NCBI RefSeq assembly: GCF_000350225.1
Contig: NW_005179218.1
Coordinates: 1-64,000 of the forward strand
Source of the DNA: Chondrus crispus
Lineage: Eukaryota > Rhodophyta > Florideophyceae > Gigartinales > Gigartinaceae
Direction of reading: 5' to 3'
DNA length: 64,000 nt
Shown: positions 1-9,169 of the stretch, in pieces
How the letters are laid out: every line of letters begins with the position of its first letter
How positions within the stretch are numbered: the first letter of the stretch is position 1
Translations under genes and position numbers: made by a program
The notes under the pieces: model-generated
The model's input: only the letters and a program-made list of their open reading frames with translations
Told to the model about the DNA's origin: nothing
The model's database searches: none

Positions 1-1
1 C

Positions 2-28
2 CTAGTAACGGCCGCCAGTGTGCTGGAA
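2..28. other. Cloning-vector polylinker remnant
   Basis: Bases 2-28 match, from memory, the polylinker of Invitrogen TOPO/pCR/pcDNA-type vectors (the stretch between the SpeI and EcoRI sites, CTAGTAACGGCCGCCAGTGT and onward to GCTGGAA). The match stops inside the EcoRI site. This is not algal sequence. It marks the window start as a probable contig end and makes any reading through bases 1-28 artificial. Confidence 0.85.
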
Positions 29-170
29 AGGCTCTTCATCGGCGTCAGGCCCATCGGGGGTCTGTGATCACGCATCGAACGTGCCGTTCGGCGTTGCGAG
101 CCTGAAGCCGACGCGCCGGTCTGCTCTGGAGGAGGCTGGAAACGTGAACGTCACCAAGCCCGGTGGCCTT

Positions 171-1997
171 ATGACGTTGCGCCGTTACAAGTGGTACGGT
201 GCCACGCCAAGTTATTCAGCATTTGGAAGCTGTCGCGTCCCGGGATATCCGTACACAGGATCCCCCCCAAGCGAGGGCGTCTTGCGGATCGGTTCCGCAA
301 CGTCGCTGCTCGGCCGTGCCGATACTTCCGCTCAATCGCTACCGAAAGCAGGATTGACGTACGAATGGGAGGAGTTTCCTCGTGTAGACGTGACACTCGA
401 AGATGTCCTTTCCGTGGACAGTCGCCGTCCTGACCTCCGTCGGTTCCAGAAAATGGCGGGAGGTGGGACATCGTCGTCCATCGTTACGGCCTGGGAAGAA
501 TATTTTCGGCAGGGACCCGCGTTTCAGGTGCCTTTGGAAATTCCGTGTGACCGCTCGTTTGTATTTTCTTACTCCGAAGTGGAGTACGTTGACCGAGCCG
601 CTCGGTTCCTTTTCGAGACTGTCGACCCGTCGGATACAGAGATGCCGCTTCCTTTGGTCAAGCCTCTGTATACGTACCCAGTTCCGGGCTCAGAAGGTCT
701 TCGTCCGGTGGTAACGAAAGCCGCCGCGGGCTTAATGCGCCTCACTGGCCGCGTGTTGTGGCCATCCGACTGGCTCGTTCATCGCCGGAGCGGATCGCAT
801 GAGTCTGGAGTGACTCCGTCGTCGGAGTTGGCGATTGGTCTGACCAAGCTAGATTTCGCGGAGCTCCCTCCGGTCGTTTGGCAGTCTATGCCACCGGCAG
901 GGGTGCCCGTACTCTGTCCCCTCGTTTTAAGGTACTTCGGCTATGCCGCGAACGACCGCCGGCACCCGTATCTTTCTCGCCTCGAGCGAGTCGTAACCTT
1001 CGAGTGGTCCGTTAACGTTGCATGTGCGATCATGCAGCAAGCTCTCTGTGAGCGTCGAGCCTTCCTCGTCTCAGACGGCGTACTTAATGTACTCCGTTCC
1101 GTCGTGGCGGGCGCGCCTCGTCTGGCAGCTCCGCTCGTTTTTCGTGGCACTCCACGAATGTGGTCGTTCTCAGAAGCCTTGGGACTTATGGAACGCGTCC
1201 GTAGTGCACCAGAAGCACTTTTCGTCGTATGGGAGGATTTCTCGACCGGTATCGAATCGTCGTACGTGTACTATCACGCTGCGTCGGACTCCTTCCGTCG
1301 AGAGTACAGAAACAACCCAAGCTCAGGACGTCGAGGGCGTTTAGGACTGGGTCACAAGAGGGACTACAGTCACGTTGCCGGAGAAGTTGCTTCTCTCCCA
1401 GCACCGTCTGGGGCATCTCTGGATCCTCCAGTCGTTGACGCAAGGGCCATCGTCGAGTCTGATATTACCAGGGACGACCTGGTTCGTTTGCCGAAAGCGG
1501 TCGAAACGTTAGGCCAAAGGGCCTACGAGTCTTGGAATGTCGGCTCGATGATCGAGACGTTAGCTCGCTGGTACCTCGTTCGTACAGCAGAGCTTCGTGA
1601 GATGAAGTGGGACCTTCGTGGTGCCCTTTCCGAGGCCAAGGTGGCTACGGAGCGGGCAGATCGAGCTGCAAGTACAGTAGAAGACTTGCGTACTTCTCTT
1701 CGTGAAGTTGGCGCAGAGCGCGATCGTTATCGTCAGTCACATAACACCCTCTGGCGTTCCCAAGGGTATGGAAATGCTCGTCATGGACATGACTCGTTAG
1801 TTGGTTCGAGCGCCACGAATGCGCGCGCGCCCGTTCCGAGTATTCCGAATCCTTATTCTTCGGCTCCGCATGATGGATACGAGACGGCGTATCGCGCACC
1901 GACGCGAGATATTGAGGGCAGTCCCCCTCGTGTTTCATCGGGAGACAAGGATGCGTATTACCGAGACCGAACTGCAGGTCACTATGACTGTCGTTAA
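171..1997 (+). CDS. Unrecognised protein with C-terminal coiled coil
   Basis: A 608-residue reading from the ATG at 171. The frame stays open upstream to the vector junction at base 28, so the true 5' end may be lost. I do not recognise the family. Visible features are a Trp/Tyr-rich middle, a helical stretch of about 60 residues near 1580-1740 with heptad-like Leu/Ala/Glu spacing (predicted coiled coil), and a Ser/Pro/Tyr-rich tail. It faces chromovirus A, whose chromodomain ends at 2314, so the two are convergent with only about 320 bp between them. By analogy with element B, which carries an antisense accessory gene in the same position, this could be an antisense ORF of element A. That is inference, because no left LTR is visible. 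No transmembrane segment or catalytic motif was found. Confidence 0.55.
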   Translation: MTLRRYKWYGATPSYSAFGSCRVPGYPYTGSPPSEGVLRIGSATSLLGRADTSAQSLPKAGLTYEWEEFPRVDVTLEDVLSVDSRRPDLRRFQKMAGGGTSSSIVTAWEEYFRQGPAFQVPLEIPCDRSFVFSYSEVEYVDRAARFLFETVDPSDTEMPLPLVKPLYTYPVPGSEGLRPVVTKAAAGLMRLTGRVLWPSDWLVHRRSGSHESGVTPSSELAIGLTKLDFAELPPVVWQSMPPAGVPVLCPLVLRYFGYAANDRRHPYLSRLERVVTFEWSVNVACAIMQQALCERRAFLVSDGVLNVLRSVVAGAPRLAAPLVFRGTPRMWSFSEALGLMERVRSAPEALFVVWEDFSTGIESSYVYYHAASDSFRREYRNNPSSGRRGRLGLGHKRDYSHVAGEVASLPAPSGASLDPPVVDARAIVESDITRDDLVRLPKAVETLGQRAYESWNVGSMIETLARWYLVRTAELREMKWDLRGALSEAKVATERADRAASTVEDLRTSLREVGAERDRYRQSHNTLWRSQGYGNARHGHDSLVGSSATNARAPVPSIPNPYSSAPHDGYETAYRAPTRDIEGSPPRVSSGDKDAYYRDRTAGHYDCR

Positions 1998-2313
1998 TTC
2001 GTCGTTGGAACTTGTTTCATTGTGCCCGGTGGCACTCGTGCATGGCCCTGCGGGTCTCGTGTCGCAGAATATGATGCATTGCTAAAGCGCGTGTTGACTA
2101 ACACCATTCTGGTTAGTCTTACAATAAAACAAATTGTTCTTTCGACATCGTGTTGTTCTTCGACCAACCCTGAATTAATTGTTCATCGCGCGTGGACCGT
2201 GCCACCTCGAAGAGCATGAAACTCTCGAACGTTGCTACTGCAGCGTGCAGTTCTGGGCCCCCTCCTCAAGCGTGGGGTCCCAGTCACGCCAATCGCGACC
2301 GTGTCTTTTGGCT

Positions 2314-2622
2314 TTAAGGGGTTCGCGTATTGCGATGGAGGCGTTGTCGATAACGACTGACGAGTTCTTCGGGGACATGGGTACGTTTAGTCCATGTGGG
2401 TTCTGCGTATCCAGTCCATTTGACGAGAAATTCCACATTTCCCTCTCGAGTACGGTGTTCTAGGAGGCGATCCATCGTATACGTAGGTCGGCGGCAGATG
2501 CGTGAGGCACTTCGTTTTATCCTGGAGGATGTGCCTCGGCATTCGAATTTTCCGCCGTAGGCTCTGTCGCTGATTCGGCAGCGTTTGTACGAGCACCTAT
2601 CGGGGGCGGCGAAAAGACGCAT
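2314..2622 (-). CDS. Chromovirus A chromodomain
   Basis: The C-terminal half of this 102-residue stretch has the chromodomain signature: TYTMDRLLEHR, then VEFLVKWTGYAEPTW, then VPEELVSRYRQRL. The W-T-G-Y and P-T-W aromatic positions are kept. Chromovirus chromodomains tether the integration complex to modified histone H3 tails. The coding is in the -1 frame relative to pol and overlaps the pol end (2517-2622), so it should be a C-terminal fusion reached by a mutation-type or programmed frameshift rather than a separate gene. Confidence 0.8.
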   Translation of the reverse strand: MRLFAAPDRCSYKRCRISDRAYGGKFECRGTSSRIKRSASRICRRPTYTMDRLLEHRTREGNVEFLVKWTGYAEPTWTKRTHVPEELVSRYRQRLHRNTRTP

Positions 2623-5600
2623 CTGTCCGCGGAGACACGTTCAGTTACACCGTTCCGATCGATTGTTAGAGTCCGTTTGTTCTGTCGCAGGACCTTGTAC
2701 GGCCCTTCAGCAGGAGACTGCAGCTTGCCGAGTTTTGTCGCCCCGTCGGTAGAGTCTAGGAAGACAAAATCTCCAGCTCTTATCCTTGACTTGACGCGGC
2801 GTACTCGCTTGTCAAAGTCTCGTTTATAACGCGCTTGCGTTTGTTGCAGGCTTTTGTATGCCTTTTGGATAGACACGTCCAAACGTTTTCTGAAATCGTC
2901 GCGAGCGGTCGCGTCCGGCGTAGAACGTCGTCGCACAGAGTGATGCAAAGAGAACTCTGGCGGAGGTCGCGTTAACACTAAATCGAAAGGGTTTGTCCTT
3001 GTAGATCTGTGCAGGTGACAGTTGTAAGCGTACGTTAACGCTCCGGCGTAAACATCCCAGTCGTTCTGGTGCTCGTTCACGTAATTTCGTAGCATAGCCA
3101 CGATAGTACGGTTGTACCGCTCGGTCTGTCCGTTCGTTTGTGGATGGTAAGCTGAGGTAAAGAGGTTTGTTACCCCAAGAACTTCACAAACGGACCGGAA
3201 GAATCGGGCTGAGAATTGCGGACCGTTGTCCAACAGTAGTGTTTTTGGCACTCCGTATTTGAATACCCAGGCCTCGCAAAAGGCAACGGCCACGACATAG
3301 GCGGTGACGCTTCTTAACGCAACGACCTGCGTAAGTTTCGTGAAACGATCCGTAATCACAAGAAGGTATTTGCGTCCCTTCTTGGATTTCGGTAGAGGTT
3401 CAAGTATATCAATACCGATGGACTCTAGCGGTGCCGTTGCCGGAAACAGCTTGGGGCGGTTGAGCCTCTTATGTAACCGAACGCGGTTCTTCGCGCAATG
3501 TAGACAGTTCCGTACTGTCGCCGCGACGTCTACAGCCATGTGTGGCCAGTAGTACGTTCGTCTTAAGATGTAGTACATCCTGTTCTGTCCTGGATGTCCT
3601 GCGACAACGGGGTCGTGCGTTAGCGATAAGATCCGAGCTCTTAACGTTTTAAGTACAACGATTTGCACGATATCACGTTCGTACAGATGCTTGCGCTTGA
3701 GCAGCCCGTTCGTATCCTCGAAAAAGTGCGAGTCGCTTTTTCTGTCCTGTCGAGACTGAACAATCTGACAAAAGTCATCAGCTCGTTGTTCTTCAGCCAG
3801 CTCGTCGAAGGAGAGAGGAGCTGGCAGTGCATCGTTTGGGCGGTTGTCCGACAGCGCCTCCTGGTCGTCAGGAAGGCCGAAGTCATCGAGTTCTACTTCG
3901 TCCATCTCGTCGGACTCGTCGTCCTCGTGCAGCCAAACGACTGGTTCCGTAGCGTCACGGGGAGCTCCGTTCGTAGAGAGTGCTCCAGTGCGCGTCGTAA
4001 CGAAAACCGTTACCGTTTCGTGAGCACACTTCGGAGGGCATCGATACTCCGTTAGTTCATTCGAAACATCCTGAACCGTCGTCAAAAGGGAGACGTCACT
4101 GTCGAAGGTCGGTACTTCGTCGTCAATCTCGGGTCGGTTTCCCCTATTTGGGGCAACCAATCGTGAGAGCGCGTCCGGAACTTGGTGCACTCGTCCCGGG
4201 CGATATTCGATCGTGAAGTCGAATTCAGCTACGCGAAGTCTCCATCTTGTTAGTCTCCCAGAGGACTCCGTTAACGTCATGAGCCATCGTAGGGCGTCAT
4301 GATCGGTTCGAACCGTAAAGTGCGTACCTTCTATATACGGCCGCAACGATGTGATTGCCCACACAACAGCGTAACATTCGCGCTCGGTAGCAGAATAGTT
4401 CCGTTCGCTTTCGTTAAGGGCATAAGACCAGTAGCCGACTGGATGCCAACTACCAGGATCGTCCTGTTGTTGTAGAAGCGTACAGCCGAGCTGGTAAGCG
4501 GAGGCATCAGTATCGATGACGTATGGCTTACCCAACCGCGGCAAAGCCAACACGGGAGGCGAGACCATTCTATTTTTCAGCTCTTCGAATGCCTTCACTT
4601 GGGCATCTGTTGGGCTATCCCATTCCACGTCTGCGTTCTTACGCGTCATTTCCGTCAAAGGTTTTGAAACTTTCGAAAATCCCTGAAGGAAACGTCGATA
4701 CACGTTGCAGGCTCCCAAGAAGGAACGGACCTGAGTGAGGGTTCGAGGGAACTCGGCAGACGCGAATGCAGACGCCGCATCCTCGGCGACTTGTAGCTTG
4801 CCGGGAGTTATAACGTGCTCAAGGTATCGTACCTTACGTTGGAAGAAGGCGCACTTCTTTAGCTTCAGCGAGATTCCCGCTGATCGTAGCAGCGAAAGGA
4901 CGGTATCGAGGTGCTGTACTTGCTGTTCCATGGTACGAGAGAACACGATTACATCGTCAAGGTAAACAAGGCAAATTTGCCAACGTACGCCAGACAGTAT
5001 GATGTCTAGCGCTCTCTGAAACGTCGCCGGGGCGTTCCGTAGGCCGAATGGCATCCGTAAATATCGGAACGTACCGAGATAGCTCGTAAACGTAGTCTTG
5101 TCACGATCTTCTGGAGCAACCGGGATTTGCCAATATCCCGAGTTGCAGTCCAATGTGGAAAAGATTTTAGCGTCTCCAAGGGAGTCGATACAATCGTCCA
5201 TGCGCGGTAGGGGATAAGCGTCCCCTAAAGTTTTCGTGTTCAGGCGTCTGTAGTCGACGCAGAAACGAAGTGACCCGTCCTTCTTTGGGACGAGCACTAC
5301 GGGAGAAGCCCACTCAGAGGTCGCGGGTTCGATAACCCCACCATTGAGCATCTTCTCAATTTCTTCTGCGACCTTCGTACGCATCGCAGGTCCTTGGCGA
5401 TACGGCATTGAACGTAGGGGTTTCGTAGCCTTCTCGAGCTCAATGCCATGTTCTGTCGCCGAGATGGTACCAAGATTGCCATCCCACATCGACGAGTGCT
5501 TCCGTAGCACAGCCATAATTTCGGCTCGTAAGGGTTCGTCCGTAATGTGGCTGAGACTAATCTGAGATTCCCAGTCTTCTGGAACCTTCTCCTTCGTAGA

Positions 5601-5957
5601 ACAGCTATGTTCTTCCGCAGGGTCCGATGCCCCTTCGTAGTTCGTCCTCTCATTAGTTGAGATTGTCTCTGGGATTGCCGAGATATTGAGAACTCGGCCC
5701 ATTTCCTCAGCGACTGGTCGATCTGGCGTAAGGATAGCGACAGGGTTGCGCTTGGCATACCCAATGATGGTATTCTTAGGAAGCCTCCGTGGCTTTCGGG
5801 AGAAGTTCGCAACGATGACTTCAAACGGACGGTTGGGAAATACATCCGCCACCCCGTTCGTTAGTCGTACACCATGACGGTGATGCAAGGAAAGCTTAGG
5901 GTCAATAAATACAAGTCCTAAACCCTTCGTAGTGACCCGCACTCCGAGTTGTGACAT
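2517..5957 (-). CDS. Chromovirus A reverse transcriptase-RNase H-integrase
   Basis: 1146 residues. The RT has the PFGLRNAPATFQR block and a YLDD catalytic box. The RNase H has VIDTDAS, then the RNYSATERECYAVVWA helix and RTDHDAL. The integrase has the H2C2 zinc-binding region (AGHPGQNRMYYIL to NCLHC) and a DDE core with GIDIL, LLDNGPQF and QTERYNRT. All catalytic residues I looked for are present. The protein ends at 2517 with the integrase C-terminal domain still incomplete, and the chromodomain continues in the -1 frame. It begins 15 nt after the TGA at 5973, in the same frame as the protease. Confidence 0.93.
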   Translation of the reverse strand: MSQLGVRVTTKGLGLVFIDPKLSLHHRHGVRLTNGVADVFPNRPFEVIVANFSRKPRRLPKNTIIGYAKRNPVAILTPDRPVAEEMGRVLNISAIPETISTNERTNYEGASDPAEEHSCSTKEKVPEDWESQISLSHITDEPLRAEIMAVLRKHSSMWDGNLGTISATEHGIELEKATKPLRSMPYRQGPAMRTKVAEEIEKMLNGGVIEPATSEWASPVVLVPKKDGSLRFCVDYRRLNTKTLGDAYPLPRMDDCIDSLGDAKIFSTLDCNSGYWQIPVAPEDRDKTTFTSYLGTFRYLRMPFGLRNAPATFQRALDIILSGVRWQICLVYLDDVIVFSRTMEQQVQHLDTVLSLLRSAGISLKLKKCAFFQRKVRYLEHVITPGKLQVAEDAASAFASAEFPRTLTQVRSFLGACNVYRRFLQGFSKVSKPLTEMTRKNADVEWDSPTDAQVKAFEELKNRMVSPPVLALPRLGKPYVIDTDASAYQLGCTLLQQQDDPGSWHPVGYWSYALNESERNYSATERECYAVVWAITSLRPYIEGTHFTVRTDHDALRWLMTLTESSGRLTRWRLRVAEFDFTIEYRPGRVHQVPDALSRLVAPNRGNRPEIDDEVPTFDSDVSLLTTVQDVSNELTEYRCPPKCAHETVTVFVTTRTGALSTNGAPRDATEPVVWLHEDDESDEMDEVELDDFGLPDDQEALSDNRPNDALPAPLSFDELAEEQRADDFCQIVQSRQDRKSDSHFFEDTNGLLKRKHLYERDIVQIVVLKTLRARILSLTHDPVVAGHPGQNRMYYILRRTYYWPHMAVDVAATVRNCLHCAKNRVRLHKRLNRPKLFPATAPLESIGIDILEPLPKSKKGRKYLLVITDRFTKLTQVVALRSVTAYVVAVAFCEAWVFKYGVPKTLLLDNGPQFSARFFRSVCEVLGVTNLFTSAYHPQTNGQTERYNRTIVAMLRNYVNEHQNDWDVYAGALTYAYNCHLHRSTRTNPFDLVLTRPPPEFSLHHSVRRRSTPDATARDDFRKRLDVSIQKAYKSLQQTQARYKRDFDKRVRRVKSRIRAGDFVFLDSTDGATKLGKLQSPAEGPYKVLRQNKRTLTIDRNGVTERVSADRCVFSPPPIGARTNAAESATEPTAENSNAEAHPPG

Positions 5958-5972
5958 AGCCGGGATCGAAAT

Positions 5973-6860
5973 TCATTTGGCCAGACGGATGGGTTGGGCG
6001 TCAGTTTCACGACTTTTGTCGTTCCGTGTACGTCGCGATGGCTTGGTACTCGTGTCGCCGCTAGTAGAAGCGACGCCTTTTGCGTCTATAATGGCGACGC
6101 CGCGTCCAGGACGTAATTCAAGGCATTGCTTGTCGATGTCAATTCGTTTGACGTGCGCGTCAATGAAAGACGTCCCTAGGAGGACTTCTACAGCGAGAGA
6201 ATTGGCTACCACGAAGGGTAGTCGATACGTGACGTTACCGAGTCGTACAGCGAGACGGACGAATGCGGTAAGCTTCAGCGGGCTTGAATCTGCTCCTGCC
6301 AATCTTGGCAACGAGGCGTTTGGTATTTGATACGTTCTCCAGTTCGGAGGGAGACAGTCCCTACGCACGAGATTGTATCCTGAACAGGTATCAATCGCAA
6401 TTTGATACGGCTTTAAGGCGTTGGTGGCGGTACCAATCGAATCATAAACGGTATACAGCATCGAGGAAAGCAAGCACACCACCCCGTCCACGACTCGGGG
6501 ATCCCCCTTCGCGAGGTAATCACCTGGACGAGGACGTTTTCGTCTGGTTTCTCTTTTCTCTTGGCGCCTTGCCGCTCTTGATCTCCGTCGAGGTTGTTTG
6601 TTTATGACAGAATCCGTTTGCGCCCCGGCGCAATCTTTGGAAGGACCTGGTTCGCCAGGTCGTAGAGTTCCATCGGTCACGAGGTATCCCTCGTCGGGTT
6701 GCACGGCGGCTAGCGGCGCAGAGTTATCAGGGTTGACATTGCGGGAACTCTGAACGACTTTGACTCCCTGCTCGTCGGGCTTTTCGCGCTGCCCGTCGTC
6801 TTGGTGCACGTTTGGAGATAAGGAAACAGGTGAATCTTGCAACGTTGCAATCGAGACCAC
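5973..6860 (-). CDS. Chromovirus A aspartic protease
   Basis: The first codon of this stretch is GTG, and the frame is really entered from gag by frameshift (open from 6881). An Arg/Lys-rich linker is followed by a retropepsin-like domain: IAIDTCSGYN carries the catalytic Asp-Thr, with Cys-Ser-Gly where D-[ST]-G-A is usual, and VEVLLGTSFIDAH matches the flap-proximal LLGxxF(I/L) block of Ty3-type proteases. The inserted Cys may mean reduced activity. A TGA at 5973-5975 separates it from the RT, and the frame continues unchanged beyond the stop. The stop would need readthrough or is a mutation (CGA to TGA would explain it). Confidence 0.75.
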   Translation of the reverse strand: MVSIATLQDSPVSLSPNVHQDDGQREKPDEQGVKVVQSSRNVNPDNSAPLAAVQPDEGYLVTDGTLRPGEPGPSKDCAGAQTDSVINKQPRRRSRAARRQEKRETRRKRPRPGDYLAKGDPRVVDGVVCLLSSMLYTVYDSIGTATNALKPYQIAIDTCSGYNLVRRDCLPPNWRTYQIPNASLPRLAGADSSPLKLTAFVRLAVRLGNVTYRLPFVVANSLAVEVLLGTSFIDAHVKRIDIDKQCLELRPGRGVAIIDAKGVASTSGDTSTKPSRRTRNDKSRETDAQPIRLAK

Positions 6861-6862
6861 CT

Positions 6863-8314
6863 TTACTCTTTTCCCGAAGAACTACTCTCATCGGAGGTAT
6901 GTGGGCGACTTGAGGTATTCCTATTCGGGGGATTCTCTTGTTCCGCTCGTGCGGTGTCGAACCGTTCTCCGTCCAAACGCGCCACGTCGGCCGGCACGAG
7001 CATTACCGGTTCTTCATTCGCGCGTGTCGCGAAGTCAGAGGTGATGAGATCTCGCAGGTACATCATTGCTCCTTGCACGTCGTTCTGCGTAGGACGACGC
7101 ACTTCACGATTTGTTTGCCCACCACGACGGGGGTAATTCGTATCGGACGAGCGATAGCCTTGATCGGGTCTTCGGAGGACTGTTTTGCTTGGTTCACGGA
7201 AACCAACTTGTCGCTGACGGCCTTTGTTACCCGCTTGACGGAAGCGGTCGTCTGGGAGCTGCCTGAGCAGGTTCGGCATATGAGGCCTCGTATCCAGCTG
7301 ATACTCGTAGTTTTGGTATGCGGAGTAGAGTTGCTCCTCTTTCGTCAGAAAGGGGCACGTGTAGAGGGTGTGCCCCACGATGCGGCAGAACCAGCAACGA
7401 TGGTACGGGGAGTTGGGCGGCACGATCGATTGTGCCAGCCTCACCTGTGCCTCTGTTAGAGCGGGAACGTGAGAAGGAATAAAACGCTCGATGCGTTTCG
7501 TAATATCCACTTCCGTTGTGCTTGTCGGATCTTCCGCCGATCTGGCGGTGTTAAACGTATCGGAACTTGTCGATTCGGCGACAGCTCGTCCGGGCATGAT
7601 TAATACGAGATCAAACTGTGCGCCCGGTGGCGCATCGAGTAAGCCAGCATTCCCAGCCACGAGATTGCTTGGGGCTTCGTGTCCTGTGAGATACAACGTC
7701 GAGCCAGAAGATGAAGGCGCCCTCGATGGGCGTACTCGAGGCGTCCGTTGCGCGTTCGCTCCGATGTCGCGTAAAGCTTTTCCCGAACGGGCTCGGTAGG
7801 TATTACCCTCCGCGAGCGCGATGCGCCGAACAGCGGCAAGGTCGTTTCGTTCGCCAAACGGAAGGCGATAAACGGTCTCGGTTACTACATCCCTCGTTTC
7901 GACAGCCAGTCCACGGATGAAGTAGTTCACCAGCGCGGCGTCGGAGAACACGGCGGTACCGGAGTACGCGAGATCTCCGAGTCGATCTGCGTACACGTTT
8001 TCGTTTTCATGCGGAAGTTGACGAATCGTAGCGACCTTTTCGTAGGCATCGTTGAGAACGTCATCCGTAAGATAACGGCGGATCAGCAGGTTCACGAACC
8101 CGGGCCACGAAATTGACCCAGCGCTCCGTAGCGAACCGGATCGTAACGCCGTCATCGTATAAGAAGTGTACAGACGTTCCGCGTCACGCTCCAAGAAATG
8201 AGCGATGACTCGTACAGCTACGCCCTCGTTGAGGCGCTGTGCGTTAAAGGTGATGCTGATGTCCTTGAGAAAAGACAGCAACGTTATCGGGGAGGAGCCA
8301 TCGAAGATCTTCAT
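6863..8314 (-). CDS. Chromovirus A gag, capsid and nucleocapsid
   Basis: 483 residues in the same frame as the upstream gag piece. Residues about 1-150 fit the retrotransposon gag capsid domain: a Trp-Phe-rich block, then LLIRRYLTDD, then YADRLGDLAY and VNYFIRGL. A CCHC zinc knuckle, CWFCRIVGHTLYTC (CX2CX4HX4C), lies in the second half and should bind the genomic RNA. The C-terminus is Arg/Ser-rich. The last sense codons are TCG GGA AAA GAG before TAA at 6863-6865. The G GGA AAA heptamer sits at the point where the protease frame, open from 6881, overlaps in -1, so Gag-Pro is probably made by -1 frameshifting. Confidence 0.85.
   Translation of the reverse strand: MKIFDGSSPITLLSFLKDISITFNAQRLNEGVAVRVIAHFLERDAERLYTSYTMTALRSGSLRSAGSISWPGFVNLLIRRYLTDDVLNDAYEKVATIRQLPHENENVYADRLGDLAYSGTAVFSDAALVNYFIRGLAVETRDVVTETVYRLPFGERNDLAAVRRIALAEGNTYRARSGKALRDIGANAQRTPRVRPSRAPSSSGSTLYLTGHEAPSNLVAGNAGLLDAPPGAQFDLVLIMPGRAVAESTSSDTFNTARSAEDPTSTTEVDITKRIERFIPSHVPALTEAQVRLAQSIVPPNSPYHRCWFCRIVGHTLYTCPFLTKEEQLYSAYQNYEYQLDTRPHMPNLLRQLPDDRFRQAGNKGRQRQVGFREPSKTVLRRPDQGYRSSDTNYPRRGGQTNREVRRPTQNDVQGAMMYLRDLITSDFATRANEEPVMLVPADVARLDGERFDTARAEQENPPNRNTSSRPHTSDESSSSGKE
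6869..6875 (-). promoter_or_regulatory. Slippery heptamer for -1 frameshift (gag/pro)
   Basis: On the minus strand the gag codons read tcG GGA AAA gag TAA. This has the X XXY YYZ form (X=G, Y=A, Z=A) in the gag zero frame, two codons before the gag stop. The protease frame is the -1 frame and is open from 6881, so slippage here would fuse Gag to protease. A 14-bp palindrome (TTGCAACGTTGCAA, 6840-6853) lies about 15-30 nt downstream and could help form a stimulatory stem, though it is weak. Confidence 0.6.
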
Positions 8315-8329
8315 CGTAGGCCGTATGCC

Positions 8330-9169
8330 TTAGCAGCGCTTCACGTATTTGCCAATTCGTCCGGCATCGTTCTCGGAGACAAGAATAGAAGTATCGTCGA
8401 GACGATAGAGTCGATAGTCGACAACGTGGCTGAACTCTTGAAGTAATGTCTTCGTGGGCTCGATCCCAGGCTCAAGAGGTCCTAAATGACCGAAGGGCGT
8501 CACAGCGAGTGGCGGTGAAGGCGTTTCCGGTCGGTATGGAATCTTGTGGGACACCAACGGAGGGCCTGTGGCCCGTGCTTCACGAGAGTGAGCTTCACGA
8601 CGAAGCCCATTAGGTTCCAGACGATTGGAACCTGTAGAAAGAGGGTCAAAAGGGCGCAACAAAACAGGACTCGGTCGAGACACGTCGCGAGCGTTCGCAG
8701 ACGTTGAGGATATATCCGATCCTCTCTCTCGCAGCCGATTCGCGCGGCTTCGTTGCTGATTCACTTGAGCGGCTAGGCGCGAGAACGCGCCCATCTGCTC
8801 TGCGGTCAGGTCAGTTGACCTATCGGGGATAAGGCTCTCGCAAAGGACGAGTCGAGATTCGATCGTATCGACGTGAGCTCGGAGGCTCTCAAGTCCTTGC
8901 GTGAAAGATTGGTATCGACCCAACATTAGGTCACAGAGATTGTCTCGGCAATGCTCGTAGACATCATCATAGACGTCGGTACGGAGCGCTTCCCGTATAT
9001 CCTCGAGGTTTCGAAGCATCCTCTCGTACGAATCCATGTCGGGAGCACCTTGAGTTGGGCGAAAGTCGGAAGCATGTTCAACGACTCCGCTTGGTTCAAC
9101 CAGCGGTGGGATCGGAGCGGACGATTCCGCCGCTTCGGAACCAGCGAGGGAACGATGAGGCGAACTCAT
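8330..9169 (-). CDS. Chromovirus A gag, N-terminal part
   Basis: Begins at the ATG at 9169 and reads 279 residues to a TAA. It is hydrophilic, with predicted helices (Glu/Arg/Leu-rich stretches around residues 45-140) and a Pro/Ser/Arg-rich linker. I see no conserved domain, but the position, first ORF of the element, suits the matrix-like N-terminus of Gag. The stop at 8330-8332 is followed in the same frame, 15 nt later, by the capsid/nucleocapsid part. The two were probably one protein, and the stop is either a mutation (CAA to TAA would do) or read through. Confidence 0.65.
   Translation of the reverse strand: MSSPHRSLAGSEAAESSAPIPPLVEPSGVVEHASDFRPTQGAPDMDSYERMLRNLEDIREALRTDVYDDVYEHCRDNLCDLMLGRYQSFTQGLESLRAHVDTIESRLVLCESLIPDRSTDLTAEQMGAFSRLAAQVNQQRSRANRLRERGSDISSTSANARDVSRPSPVLLRPFDPLSTGSNRLEPNGLRREAHSREARATGPPLVSHKIPYRPETPSPPLAVTPFGHLGPLEPGIEPTKTLLQEFSHVVDYRLYRLDDTSILVSENDAGRIGKYVKRC

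Larger units (their letters stand above)
2314..9169 (-). mobile_element. Ty3/gypsy chromovirus A (internal region)
   Basis: The coding core of an LTR retrotransposon on the minus strand, in the order gag, protease, RT, RNase H, integrase, chromodomain, which is diagnostic of Ty3/gypsy chromoviruses. I could not find a pair of LTRs. The left one would lie at or beyond the contig edge, and the right one should lie above 9169 but no counterpart is visible. The frame has two lone in-frame stops (TAA at 8330-8332, TGA at 5973-5975), a -1 shift at gag/pro with a canonical slippery heptamer, and another -1 shift before the chromodomain. It is probably inactive as it stands. Confidence 0.9.

Noticed and set aside
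5973..5975. Selenocysteine or reassigned stop codons
   Set aside because: All three stops occur as lone breaks, while genes such as PUS10 end normally with TGA; no SECIS-like structure was sought or seen.
6869..6875. Equivalent slippery site in the copia-like gag/pro overlap (11946-11979)
   Set aside because: The overlap is in -1, but no X XXY YYZ heptamer is present in the gag frame there.
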